Positions 29,401-37,435 of a stretch of DNA of 64,000 bases are shown here, piece by piece (position 1 is the stretch's first letter; every line of letters begins with the position of its first letter). Position numbers and translations under genes: made by a program. The stretch comes from Verrucomicrobiaceae bacterium UBA7681 (lineage in GTDB: Bacteria; Verrucomicrobiota; Verrucomicrobiia; Verrucomicrobiales; Verrucomicrobiaceae), in the NCBI GenBank assembly GCA_002482965.1, contig DLGZ01000004.1:40851-104850 (forward strand). The letters are read 5' to 3'. The notes below the pieces were generated by a model. That model had not been told where the DNA came from. It was given only the letters and a program-made list of their open reading frames with translations, and searched no databases.

Positions 29401-32400
29401 TCAGCCAGATCGTCACGGGTCTGACACTGTCTGATTTTATCGTGAACAATGCCACGGCGTCCAACCTCAGCGGCAGCGGCGCAACCTACAGCATCACTTT
29501 GACACCCGTGGCTTCGGGTGTGGTGACCGTAAGTCTGCCAGCAGGTGCAGCACAAAATGCAGCAGCCACCAGCAGCACCGCTTCCAATGTGGTCTCTGTG
29601 ACTTACACGGTGCCTGCCACCGTGGCGCTTGTAGGCCAGGACGTGGGCGAACCCTTGGTCGCTGGCAGCACCACCTTCAGCAGCGGCGTTTACACCGTGA
29701 AAGGTTCGGGCAGCGACATCTACGGCACGGCGGACGGCTTCCACTTCGCGCTGACTCAACTCACGGGCGATGGCGAAATCCGCGCGCGTGTCACCAGCCA
29801 GACCAACACCAATCCCTGGTCCAAAACTGGCGTCATGATGCGTGAGGCGCTCACTGCCGGCGCACGGCATGTCATGGCCTTCACTACGCCTGCCGGAGAG
29901 AACAACGGCTTTGGCATGGTCTGGCGTCCGACGGCCAATGCGGCCACAAATTACGCGGGTGGTCCTGCCTTGAATGCAGCTCCGAACAACTGGGTGCGCC
30001 TGGTCCGCAGCGGCACCACCATCAGCGCTTACGCTTCCGCCAATGGCAATGCCTGGACGCTCATGAGCACGGCCACGCTGACTGGTCTCTCAAACACCGT
30101 GTATGTCGGCCTAGCGGTCACATCCTCCTCTCCTTCCGCTCTGGCCACGTCCACCTTTGACAACGTGCAGATCGCCGGTGCGCAGGCAGTGGTGGCTCCG
30201 GCAGTGACCCTTGGCGCGGCATCTTCGACCGAAGCAGGGCCGTTCACCGTTCAAGCGCTGTTTAGCCAGGCGGTCACCGGACTTGCCCTCAATGACTTCG
30301 TGGTGACGAATGCCACAGCGTCCAATCTCACCGGCTCTGGCACCAGCTACAGCGTGACGCTGACTCCCACAGCCACCGGTGTGGTCACGGCGACACTGCC
30401 TGCCAATGCGGCGCAGAATGCGGGTGCAGTAGGCAACACGGCTTCGAATACCGTGAGCGTCACCTACACGCCACCAGTGGTGATCGCCTTGCAGGGACAA
30501 GATGTCGGCACCGTTCAGCTCGCAGGCAGTACCGCCTACAACAGCACCACGGACACCTACACGCTGAGCGGGGCAGGGGAGGAAATCTTCTTCGCCGCAG
30601 ATGGTTTCCACTACGCCAGCACGCAGCTCACCGGCAATGGCGAGATCCGCGCGCGCATCACCAGTCAGAGCAACACGCACCCTTGGGCCAAAACTGGCGT
30701 CATGATCCGTGAAGGCCTCACCGCAGGCGCTCGCCACGTCCTCGCCTTCACCACGCCTGCGGTGGAAAACAACGGCTTCGGCATGGTCTGGCGTTCCACG
30801 GTCAATGCACCTGCCGACTATGCCGGCGGGCCAGCAGTGAATACCCCTCCCAACAACTGGGTCCGCATCGTGCGCACGGGCGACACTCTGACCTCCTATG
30901 CTTCGGCCACTGGCAATGCCTGGACATTGATCGACAGCACGACATTGACCGGGCTCGCAAACGTCGTCCGCATCGGTCTGGCGGTCACGTCTTCTTCTCC
31001 TGACGACCTCGGTGTTTCCACCTTCGACAATGTGCAGATCATCCAGGCCGCCCCCACGCCGCCAGCAGCCACCGTCGTCAAAAATGTTCTGGCCTCTTCC
31101 CCCCCCGACATTCAGACCACCTCCCTTTCATCCACCTCAACACAGCCCGTTGCGGATGCAGATCTGGATGGTGATGGCGTCAGTGACCTCATCGAATACG
31201 CTCTTGGCAATGACGGCAGCTTCGATGGCGGCTGGTGGCTGACCACCACGAGCGATGGACGCGTGGATGCGCATCTCAACCATCCTCGCAGCATCACCGG
31301 AGTTTCTTTCCTCCTGGAAAGCTCGACCGATCTCCGCACCTGGACATCATTGATGCTGGCACCCACACCTTCACCTCTGAGCGGTGACATGGAACAGCTC
31401 ACCTGGAGCGGCATCAGCAGTCTGAGTGGTCAGGACAAGCAGCGTGGCATCCTGCGCCTGCGCGTGACGTACCGCGACGGCACCAGCGCCGTCACCACAC
31501 CTCAGGCCTGGCAGCGCTTCACTTTCACCGCTGGTTCGCAGACAGCAGGCATCTCCCTTGTAAATGCACCGTTGTATGCCGGTTACATCGAGCAGTTGTC
31601 CGGTTCGTCCGCGCTCATCCTCGCAAATGCGCAGTCGGTTCACGTCGATGCCGCCACTGCCTGCTATCTCGAAGTGCTGGACGGCTCACAGGCCGGCCAT
31701 CGTTTTGAAATCGCCAGCTTCACAGCGGGCGTCGCCACGCTGGTTTCCGCTTCACCGCTCAGCACGCTCCAAACGCTGCCGGAAGACTTGATGGGTGCTC
31801 GTGTGGTGCTGCGTCCGCATGTGACGCTGGCGCAGGCTTTCCCAGTGGAAGTGTTTCAGGCCGCAGCGGTGGCAGAAGCCGCCGATCAGGTGCTCTTCTA
31901 TGAGAACGGTGCATGGCATACCCATTGGCTCTCCGCACGTTCCGGCGTCCGCCAGTGGGTCTCCGCCGACGACACCGCGCAGCTCTCCCAGAACGCAAAA
32001 ATCATCCCTCCCGGCACCGGTCTCATGGTCAAAGCCGTCACCCAGTCCAAGTCGGCCACCCTCACGGGCCATGTGCGTGTGGGCCCTTGGCGCAAATCCT
32101 TGAATGCAGGGCAAAACCTTCTGGCCATGCCCTGGCCCATGGACGCCACCCCGCAGGGCCTCGGCCTGACCGCTGAGGCGGGCTTCACCGCCTCCACCAG
32201 CATGACCAGCGCCGACCAGCTTCTGCTCTGGCAGGCCGACAGCGTGGCGGGAGCCACCACTTATGACACCTTCTGGCTGCTCAATCGTGCTCCCACCGCC
32301 TACTGGACGGCAAAAGGCAGCGCTTCCCTCCTGAACGTTAGCGCCACGCTCCCACTCCCCGCAAATCGTGCGTTTTTCTTGAAAGTGCAGCCTGCCACCG

Positions 32401-32426
32401 CAGCTCATGGCTGGGTTCTCCCATAA
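23481..32426 (+). CDS. Giant secreted copper-radical-oxidase / di-haem peroxidase / lectin fusion (2,981 aa)
   Basis: Signal peptide at about 1-46 (a second ATG at 23496 is also possible). Domains in order: galactose-oxidase-like kelch propeller (about 75-440) with DUF1929-type cap (about 455-555); Ig-like putative domain (552-637); L-type-lectin-like domain (638-853); second Ig-like domain (862-946); PKD (950-1031, WNFGDG); YVTN-type beta-propeller (1033-1390); cytochrome c peroxidase-like domain (1403-1655) with CASCH at 1434-1438 and 1564-1568; three Ig plus lectin-like modules (about 1665-2523); a Ca-binding-like DADLDGDGVSD segment; and a C-terminal region typical of secreted verrucomicrobial proteins. 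The copper-radical residues of galactose oxidase are all found: Cys149 (HDMFC), Tyr194, Tyr408-His409 (NYHS) and His492 (QTHSMNTD). It probably oxidises alcohols or sugars outside the cell. Substrate unknown. Confidence 0.93.
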   Translation: MRLGLMNIPTKVKKQAVTPSLFRSLARSALFLLISSSSLFSLRAGEDDHGLNDQLSAEAQALAPAFTLLAPAATVLTNRISQGEWGSVISWTPHIPVTAATLPDGRLLTFASNQRTTFPVGAEFTYAAVWNPATGVFTEINNTRHDMFCGGTSMLPDGRVVINGGRNTTKLSSVFDWRTNQWTALPNMNDGRWYNTSVALTDGSVFTVTGDGGTNTAERWSAAGGWARLSSINWAPQVALPGYVTRWHPLIVVAPDGRLFHGGPTDQMNWLTATGTGSLTYSGVNVPGAHYPKEGSFALYDEGRILVAGGSASTTPNASDSSTGTSTNLAFTIDIRTGTPVLASAPSMSFTRQFANSVILPTGEVLVIGGNTSGLKFNDTGSVLIPELWNPTTRQWRQLAPMSVPRNYHSLALLLPDGRVWSGGGGLSGNSADHRDGQLFTPPMLYNADGSLATRPVINQTPSYIGIGTTFAVQATPGITKFSFIKMSSQTHSMNTDLRYLSLPFTETSPGVYVVQGHANLSVMTPGYWMLFGVTANGAYSVAKVIQVDPAQSVTVANPGSQFSAVNAPATLAVYGVAPGNGSVTYTATGLPTGLAINASTGVISGTPTVTGTFSSSRVTVTDGITTASATFTWTITPPNLSQNFTTFTSAAGLQLNGSTSVSNGVLVLTPNTGNQAGSAFLTAPVPVSEGTSFSSRFVFRMNGSGDGADGMTFVLQGSAATALGAAGGGEAYEGILKSLAIELDTYAGGTDPNANHLGILTNGVVSPHLSTATPTFDMENGASHTLWVDYDGPSDTLRIYIAQGVSTTKPASPILTQTALKLASIVGPSAWLGFTGATGGSANTHEVLAWQVNVNAFASPTPPVVTNPGARSSVINQATSLSIQATDANQDTLAFSAAGLPTGLSINAASGIISGTPTAAGSFPVTVSVTDGNTTPATTSFTWVISNALTVQQSQSAPAGSGAAVTMTAASAGGANPRFRWNFGDGTPQTAYSSSASISHTFANPGRYTVVVTATDDSGAVVTSTFFQAVYAPLTAKKPAVSSSLIFEDRTTGNDRVWLVNPDTDSVTVLDAVTRAKLAETSVGTAPRSLALAPDGRVWVTNAESSTITILNGTTYAVASTLTLPRGSRPFGIAFDPNGTAAYVALEGSGRLLKLNPSTGAQIATLNAGQHARHVSVSADGARVYVSRFITPPLPGENTAAPNTTGRGGEVLVVTASTLAIERTILLQHSEQADTPTSAHGLPNYLGATAISPDGLSAWVPSKQDNIKRGSLRNGEGLNHDQSLRAIASRINLTTQAEDYAGRVDFDNAGMPSAAAFDPWGIYIFVALESSRAIAVVDAWNKTVVTRFDAGLAPQGLALSPDGRTLFVHNFMSRTVSVHDVSSLIQGGSATPVTLGVVNTVTTEKLSATVLKGKQLFYDAADVRLALQEYISCASCHNDGGHDGRTWDFTGTGEGLRNSITLRGHGAHGALHWTGNFDEVHDFEGQIRVFSGGTGLMTDAQFNTGTRSQPLGDSKAGVSADLDALSAYVTSLTTESSSPNRNTDGSMTSAALAGERIFRQQNCASCHSGAGFTNSALNVFRDVGTIKQPISGKRLNGTLTGFDVPTMRGLWATAPYLHDGSAATLADAVTAHQGVTLNTTDLANLVAYLQQIDNAPATAPLPVTVELATTAPASLSAPFGVTATFSHPVTGFTLTDISVTGGTASALTGSGASYSFTITPTANVTISIAAAQAQDADAVTNLASNILTRTYTPAASGPAFVSQDIGTGFLAGSTSINISTGVHTLVASGQDIYTTEDGFRFEQVVLNGNGEVRARVRSFTNTNPWAKAGVMVRETLAAGSRHAMMFITPPDAGNGFGMVSRLTANATTGYAGGPAMSTAPDNWVRLVREGNVLTGYASANGSTWALVSTTTLTNLSAQVYVGLAATAADSSLTTTAEFDNVQVIGAQSAVAPSVTLSTASGIETGPFTAQVQFSQIVTGLTLSDFIVNNATASNLSGSGATYSITLTPVASGVVTVSLPAGAAQNAAATSSTASNVVSVTYTVPATVALVGQDVGEPLVAGSTTFSSGVYTVKGSGSDIYGTADGFHFALTQLTGDGEIRARVTSQTNTNPWSKTGVMMREALTAGARHVMAFTTPAGENNGFGMVWRPTANAATNYAGGPALNAAPNNWVRLVRSGTTISAYASANGNAWTLMSTATLTGLSNTVYVGLAVTSSSPSALATSTFDNVQIAGAQAVVAPAVTLGAASSTEAGPFTVQALFSQAVTGLALNDFVVTNATASNLTGSGTSYSVTLTPTATGVVTATLPANAAQNAGAVGNTASNTVSVTYTPPVVIALQGQDVGTVQLAGSTAYNSTTDTYTLSGAGEEIFFAADGFHYASTQLTGNGEIRARITSQSNTHPWAKTGVMIREGLTAGARHVLAFTTPAVENNGFGMVWRSTVNAPADYAGGPAVNTPPNNWVRIVRTGDTLTSYASATGNAWTLIDSTTLTGLANVVRIGLAVTSSSPDDLGVSTFDNVQIIQAAPTPPAATVVKNVLASSPPDIQTTSLSSTSTQPVADADLDGDGVSDLIEYALGNDGSFDGGWWLTTTSDGRVDAHLNHPRSITGVSFLLESSTDLRTWTSLMLAPTPSPLSGDMEQLTWSGISSLSGQDKQRGILRLRVTYRDGTSAVTTPQAWQRFTFTAGSQTAGISLVNAPLYAGYIEQLSGSSALILANAQSVHVDAATACYLEVLDGSQAGHRFEIASFTAGVATLVSASPLSTLQTLPEDLMGARVVLRPHVTLAQAFPVEVFQAAAVAEAADQVLFYENGAWHTHWLSARSGVRQWVSADDTAQLSQNAKIIPPGTGLMVKAVTQSKSATLTGHVRVGPWRKSLNAGQNLLAMPWPMDATPQGLGLTAEAGFTASTSMTSADQLLLWQADSVAGATTYDTFWLLNRAPTAYWTAKGSASLLNVSATLPLPANRAFFLKVQPATAAHGWVLP
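28475..31050 (+). repeat. Three tandem Ig + lectin-like modules within the giant oxidase
   Basis: Three in-frame copies with a period of about 855-870 bp. Each has a bacterial Ig-like domain with the pattern T-G-F/L-x-L-x-D-F/I followed by TASNLSGSGA, then a ~190-residue lectin-like domain. The latter shares the run DGFHFA, GEIRARV, NPWSKTGVMMRE, GARHVMAFTTP and NNWVRLVR. Copies 2 and 3 are more alike than copy 1, which suggests a recent internal duplication. Confidence 0.9.
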
Positions 32427-32578
32427 ATTCACCACCCTCCCGCCTCCAAAAAAACACGGCCAACAATCGCAAACTCCCCAAACTTCCTCTTGCCAAAAAG
32501 AGACTTTATGGTTCCTTCGCGACCCCACATCCTAGAGCACACAACGCCTGACAAGTTGTCCGGCCATTCAAACGAACC

Positions 32579-32839
32579 ATGAGCGAAGCAACCACCACCG
32601 ATTTCACCTCCTTCAAGATCCACGAAAAAGACACTGGCAGTTCCGATGTCCAGGTGGCCCTCTTGACGAAGCGAATCAACGATCTGACGCAGCACCTTGG
32701 CAAGCATCAGAAAGATCACTCCACACGTCGCGGCCTCCTTCAGATGGTCGCACGTCGTCGCAAGCTGCTTGACTACCTCAAGCTGACCGCCAACGAGCGC
32801 TACCAGAAGCTGCTCAAGAGCCTCAGTCTCCGCCGCTAA
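32579..32839 (+). CDS. rpsO: 30S ribosomal protein S15
   Basis: 86 residues. Small-subunit protein that binds the 16S rRNA central domain. Signatures present are DTGSSDVQVALLTKRI, LGKHQKDHSTRRGL and the RRRKLLDYLK segment. Length is slightly under the usual 88-89. Paired with downstream pnp in the conserved rpsO-pnp order, but with a terminator between them. No Shine-Dalgarno motif precedes the ATG. Confidence 0.97.
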   Translation: MSEATTTDFTSFKIHEKDTGSSDVQVALLTKRINDLTQHLGKHQKDHSTRRGLLQMVARRRKLLDYLKLTANERYQKLLKSLSLRR

Positions 32840-32850
32840 CAGAATTTTAC

Positions 32851-32883
32851 GAGGGGTGATGCCACGTGCATCGCCCCTTTTTT
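32851..32883 (+). terminator. Intrinsic terminator after rpsO
   Basis: Stem of about 10 bp (GGGGTGATGC with GCATCGCCCC, one G-U pair) around a short loop, followed by a T-run. It lies 11 bp after the rpsO stop and should separate or attenuate transcription into pnp. Confidence 0.85.
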
Positions 32884-33015
32884 CTGTAGCAGGCTTCTAC
32901 ACGCATGTCGGCAAAGCCGATGTTCATGCTGCATGGTACGCATTGCCGTACCAACGCCGGGCCGAAGCCTGGAATCTATTTTCACCCAAACCAAACAAAC
33001 AACACAAGCCAACCT

Positions 33016-35172
33016 ATGGCCATTCATACACAAAAAATCCAGCTCGGTGCTGGTACCCTCGAAATCGAAACCGGCAAGTTTGCCAAGCTTGCTGACGGCG
33101 CTGTTACCGTGCGTCTCGGCGACACCATCATCCTCGTTACCGCTGTCTCCGCGACGAAAGTCAAAGACGGCCAGGACTTCTTCCCCCTCTCCGTTGAGTA
33201 CAAGGAAAAAGCCTCCGCAGCAGGCCGCTTCCCTGGCGGTTACTTCAAGCGCGAAGGTCGCCCTACGGAAAAGGAAATCCTCACCTGCCGCATGACGGAC
33301 CGCCCATTGCGTCCGTTGTTCCCGAAAGGCTACTACTACGACACCCAGGTCGTCGCCATCCTCCTCAGCGCTGACGGCGAAAACGATCCGGATATCTGCG
33401 CTATGAACGGCGCGTCCGCCGCTCTCTGCGTCTCGGACATCCCCTTCGCAGGTCCAGTCGGTGCCGTCCGTATCGGCCGCATCAATGGTGAGTTCGTCGT
33501 GAACCCGACCCAGAGCCAGCGCCTCGAAAGCGACCTGGACCTCGTCTACGTCGGCAACAAAACCGAAGTCGTCATGATCGAAGGCGCCGCCAACGAAATC
33601 CCAGAAGCGGAATTCGTCAAAGCCCTCTACTTCGCACAAACCGAAGTCGCCAAGATCGTCGTCGCTCAGGAAGAACTCACCAAGCTTGCCGGTAAGGCCA
33701 AGCGCGAAGTTCCTCTCATGCTCGTGAAAGACGAACTCCTCGAAATCGCCTACGCAGTTGCTGGCGATCGCATCGAAGGCGCTCTCTACACCCCTTCCAA
33801 AGTGGCTCGCGGCAAAGCCGTCGGCGCTCTCAAGGACGAAGTCGCTGAAGCCATCAAGGCCAAGTTCCCAGAAGCCACCGGCTTCGAAGTCAGCCAGGCC
33901 TTCGACTACCTCCAGAAGAAAGCCTTCCGCATCTCCATCCTCGACAAGAAGAGCCGTTGCGATGGCCGTGGCATCGACCAGCTCCGCCAGCTTTCCGGCG
34001 AAGCCTCCGTGCTTCCCCGCACTCACGGTTCCGCCAGCTTCACCCGTGGCGAAACGATGGCTCTCTCCATCGCTACCCTCGCTCCAGCTGACGAAGCTCA
34101 GGAAATGGACACCTACGCAGGTGGCCCAGACTCCAAGCGCTTCATCCTTCATTACAACTTCCCTCCGTTCTCCGTCGGTGAAACCGGCCGCTTCGGTGGT
34201 CAGAATCGTCGTGAAATCGGTCACGGTGCCCTCGCTGAGCGCTCCATCGAGCCAGTCATCCCAGCCAAGGAAGTCTTCCCTTACGCCATCCGCGTGAGCA
34301 GCGAAGTCATGGAGTCCAACGGCTCCACCTCCATGGCCTCCGTTTGCTCCGGCGTCATGGCCCTCCTTGACGCAGGCGTTCCTCTCACTCGCCCCGTCGG
34401 TGGTATCAGCGTCGGTCTCGTCTCCGAGTTCGAAGGCGACACCATGACACGCTACCTCACGATGCTCGACATCATCGGCAGCGAAGATCACTTCGGCGAC
34501 ATGGACTTCAAGCTTTGCGGCACCTCCGAAGGCGTCACCGGCTACCAGCTTGACCTCAAGCTCGCTGGTCTCCCTCTGAGCATCCTCGAAGAAGCCATCG
34601 TCAAGGCCAAGGAAGGCCGCACCCAGGTTCTCTTCGCCATGGCTCAGGCCATCGCTGAAGTGAAGCCCCTCAGCCCGTATGCTCCTCGCATCGAGATCGT
34701 CAAGATCAACCCTGACAAGATCGGTGAGCTCATCGGTCCTGGCGGCAAGAACATCAAGGCCATCCAGGCTGAGTCCGGCGCTGAAATCAGCATCGAAGAC
34801 GACGGCACCGTTTACATCTATGCTTCCCGCAAGGAAAGCCTCGAGCGCGCAGTCGAAATGATCAGCGGCACCTCCCAGGAAATCGAAGTCGGCAAGATCT
34901 ACACAGGCAAAGTCGTCAGCACCACAAACTTCGGTGCCTTCATGAACCTCGGTGGCAAGAAGGACGGCCTCATCCACATCAGCGAACTCGCCGACTTCCG
35001 CGTCAACCGCACCGAAGACGTCGTCAAGACCGGCGACATCGTCTCCGCCAAGTGCATTGGCATCGACGACAAGGGCCGCATCAAGATGAGCCGCAAGGCC
35101 GCCATGAAAGACAAGGACGCTGCCGCCGCCGCTGGCGACGCCGCCCCTGCTCCTGCTGAAGACGTAGGCTAA
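33016..35172 (+). CDS. pnp: Polyribonucleotide nucleotidyltransferase (PNPase)
   Basis: 718 residues from ATG 33016 (MAIHTQKIQLG). The frame is open from 32905, but that part is non-conserved. Phosphorolytic 3'-5' exoribonuclease of the RNA degradosome. It has two RNase PH cores: the first carries FFPLSVEYKEKASAAGRFPGG and the second carries DYLQKK, RCDGRGIDQLR, SFTRGET and SFMASVCSG-like motifs. A KH domain follows (about 555-615, GPGGKNIKAI), then S1 (about 625-695, GKVVSTTNFGAFM), then a short Ala-rich tail. The codon use is strongly biased, which fits high expression. Downstream terminator at 35201. Confidence 0.97.
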   Translation: MAIHTQKIQLGAGTLEIETGKFAKLADGAVTVRLGDTIILVTAVSATKVKDGQDFFPLSVEYKEKASAAGRFPGGYFKREGRPTEKEILTCRMTDRPLRPLFPKGYYYDTQVVAILLSADGENDPDICAMNGASAALCVSDIPFAGPVGAVRIGRINGEFVVNPTQSQRLESDLDLVYVGNKTEVVMIEGAANEIPEAEFVKALYFAQTEVAKIVVAQEELTKLAGKAKREVPLMLVKDELLEIAYAVAGDRIEGALYTPSKVARGKAVGALKDEVAEAIKAKFPEATGFEVSQAFDYLQKKAFRISILDKKSRCDGRGIDQLRQLSGEASVLPRTHGSASFTRGETMALSIATLAPADEAQEMDTYAGGPDSKRFILHYNFPPFSVGETGRFGGQNRREIGHGALAERSIEPVIPAKEVFPYAIRVSSEVMESNGSTSMASVCSGVMALLDAGVPLTRPVGGISVGLVSEFEGDTMTRYLTMLDIIGSEDHFGDMDFKLCGTSEGVTGYQLDLKLAGLPLSILEEAIVKAKEGRTQVLFAMAQAIAEVKPLSPYAPRIEIVKINPDKIGELIGPGGKNIKAIQAESGAEISIEDDGTVYIYASRKESLERAVEMISGTSQEIEVGKIYTGKVVSTTNFGAFMNLGGKKDGLIHISELADFRVNRTEDVVKTGDIVSAKCIGIDDKGRIKMSRKAAMKDKDAAAAAGDAAPAPAEDVG

Positions 35173-35200
35173 GCCTCACCTTCCAATACTCAAAACCACG

Positions 35201-35232
35201 AAGAGGCCGCTGCAAAGCGGCCTCTTTTTTTT
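35201..35232 (+). terminator. Intrinsic terminator after pnp
   Basis: Perfect 10-bp stem AAGAGGCCGC / GCGGCCTCTT with a 6-nt loop, followed directly by a run of eight Ts. Confidence 0.92.
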
Positions 35233-35237
35233 GGAGC

Positions 35238-35253
35238 GCGGAATTTATTCCGC
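35238..35253. repeat. Small intergenic palindrome GCGGAA-N4-TTCCGC
   Basis: Perfect 6-bp arms around TTTA, just downstream of the pnp terminator. Nothing else was recognised in the intergenic stretch 35254-35430. Confidence 0.5.
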
Positions 35254-35430
35254 AGCACTCCGCAAGCCCCCTCGCTCTTCCCCGCGCCACAGCGAAGATC
35301 ACCGAGCGCCCCCGCACTCAATCTGATCATCATGGACGCAGGCGACGATTTATGAGGTGGCACCAAGTTTAAAGAAAGGATTGCGTGCAGGTGGTCATTC
35401 TGAGAGAACTGCACCCAACCAGCTCCAGCC

Positions 35431-36864
35431 ATGACTTCACGCCGTTCCTTCATCTCCCAGTCTGCCCTCGCCTTCACCGCTCTGTCAGCCAGCCGTGTGC
35501 TGGGTGCGAATGAAACCATTCGCATTGCCTCCATCGGCCTCGGTGGACAAGGCATGGGCAATGCCAGCCGCATGGCCAAAGTCCCCGGCGTAGAAATCGC
35601 CTACCTGTGCGATCCGGACACGGCGGCCCTGGACCGGGCCAAAAAAGTTTACCCAAATGCCAAGACCACTCAGGACCTGCGCAAGGTCATGGAGGACAAG
35701 ACCATCGACGCCGTAGTTGTCTCCACCGGCAATCACTGGCACGTCCTCGCCTCCATCTGGGCCATGCAGGCTGGCAAAGACGTCTATGTCGAAAAGCCCG
35801 TCTCCCACAACATCTGGGAAGGCCGCAAACTCGTCGAAGCCGCACGCAAGTACAACCGCATCGTGCAGGGTGGCACGCAGCAGCGCAGCGATCCGCTGCA
35901 GGATGAAATCAAAACCTTCCTCGATGAAGGATCCATGGGGAAAATCAAATACGTGCGCTGCAATCACTACAGCATGCGCGCCTCCATAGGCAAACTCGCA
36001 CAGCCTCTCACCCCGCCCACAACGGTGGACTACGACCTCTGGCTCGGCCCTGCAAAAGACGAGCCCATCTACCGCGAAAAATTCCACTACGACTGGCATT
36101 GGAACTGGAACACCGGCAACGGCGAGATGGGCAACTGGGGCCCGCATATCCTCGATGACCTGCGCAACGTCGTCTTCCGCGATAAAGTGCCGCTGCCAAA
36201 GCGTGTCATCGCCGGCGGTGGCCGCTTCGCATGGGATGACGCCGGCGAATCGCCCAACACACACTTCGCCTACATGGAGACCGGCAGCATTCCCGTCATC
36301 GTCGATTTCCACAACCTGCCACGCCAAAAGGGCATCAAGGCCCCGGACGTCTACCTGCGCCGCCGCACCGGTGCTTTCCTCATCATCGAATGCGAAGGCG
36401 GCTACTACACCGGCAGCCGTGGCGGCGGCACCGCCTTTGATGCCGAAGGCAAGAAACTCCACATCTTCAAAGGAGATGGCGGCAAAAGCCATGCGGCAAA
36501 CTTCATCGACGCCATTCGCAGTCGTAAGCAGGAAGACCTCAAAGCCGAAGTCGAAAAAATCCACTTCTCCAGCGCCTGGTGCCATCTCGCCAACAACTCC
36601 TTCCGCCTCGGTCAAAAATACAACCGCGAACAAGCCGAAGCCGCCGTCAAAGACTTCCAGCCATGGAACGACGTCATCGCCGACTTCCACGAGCACCTCA
36701 TCAAAAACGAACTCGATGCCTCCACGCTAAGCATCAAGATGGGGCCCATGCTGGAAATCGACAGCACCAAAGAAACCTTCATCGGCGACACCGCGACACC
36801 AGAAGCACTCGCGCTCCTCACCCGCGAATATCGCCCAGGTTTTGAAGTCCCGCAGGCAGTGTGA
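35431..36864 (+). CDS. Tat-exported Gfo/Idh/MocA family oxidoreductase
   Basis: 477 residues. The N-terminus is a twin-arginine signal (SRRSFISQSALAFTALSASR), so the folded, cofactor-loaded enzyme is probably exported. Rossmann motif IRIASIGLGGQGMGNA follows, then the family's EKP motif (KDVYVEKPVSHN) and the C-terminal oxidoreductase domain containing WHWNWNTGNGEMGNWGPHILDD. The family oxidises or epimerises sugars and inositols with NAD(P), and exported members with this WxWxxGNGxxGNxGxH pattern are very common in Verrucomicrobiota and Planctomycetota. Monocistronic by spacing. Substrate unknown. Confidence 0.92.
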   Translation: MTSRRSFISQSALAFTALSASRVLGANETIRIASIGLGGQGMGNASRMAKVPGVEIAYLCDPDTAALDRAKKVYPNAKTTQDLRKVMEDKTIDAVVVSTGNHWHVLASIWAMQAGKDVYVEKPVSHNIWEGRKLVEAARKYNRIVQGGTQQRSDPLQDEIKTFLDEGSMGKIKYVRCNHYSMRASIGKLAQPLTPPTTVDYDLWLGPAKDEPIYREKFHYDWHWNWNTGNGEMGNWGPHILDDLRNVVFRDKVPLPKRVIAGGGRFAWDDAGESPNTHFAYMETGSIPVIVDFHNLPRQKGIKAPDVYLRRRTGAFLIIECEGGYYTGSRGGGTAFDAEGKKLHIFKGDGGKSHAANFIDAIRSRKQEDLKAEVEKIHFSSAWCHLANNSFRLGQKYNREQAEAAVKDFQPWNDVIADFHEHLIKNELDASTLSIKMGPMLEIDSTKETFIGDTATPEALALLTREYRPGFEVPQAV

Positions 36865-36874
36865 TCTTGGCATG

Positions 36875-36903
36875 AAAAAGCGTCAGGAGAAATCTCCTGA
36901 CGC
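36875..36903 (-). terminator. Intrinsic terminator for the Ala-rich lipoprotein gene
   Basis: Perfect 11-bp stem GCGTCAGGAGA (36880-36890) / TCTCCTGACGC (36893-36903). The T-run lies on the minus-strand 3' side, so it serves the leftward gene at 36940-37362. The oxidoreductase on the other strand ends 11 bp away and may use the same hairpin. Confidence 0.85.
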
Positions 36904-36939
36904 TCTCACGTGATTCACTAGGCAGTGAGAATCAGTTGA

Positions 36940-37362
<423 letters not shown>

Positions 37363-37435
37363 AGTTTGGGACTAAAGCGTCTATGCTTTGAAGCTTTTTA
37401 CAAGCCGTAATAAGCAATAGAGGGTAATAAGATAA

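Noticed and set aside
32836..34977. 713-codon open frame antisense to pnp
   Set aside because: It mirrors the strongly biased codons of pnp; composition is Asp/Glu/Gly/Phe-rich shadow, and pnp itself is certain.
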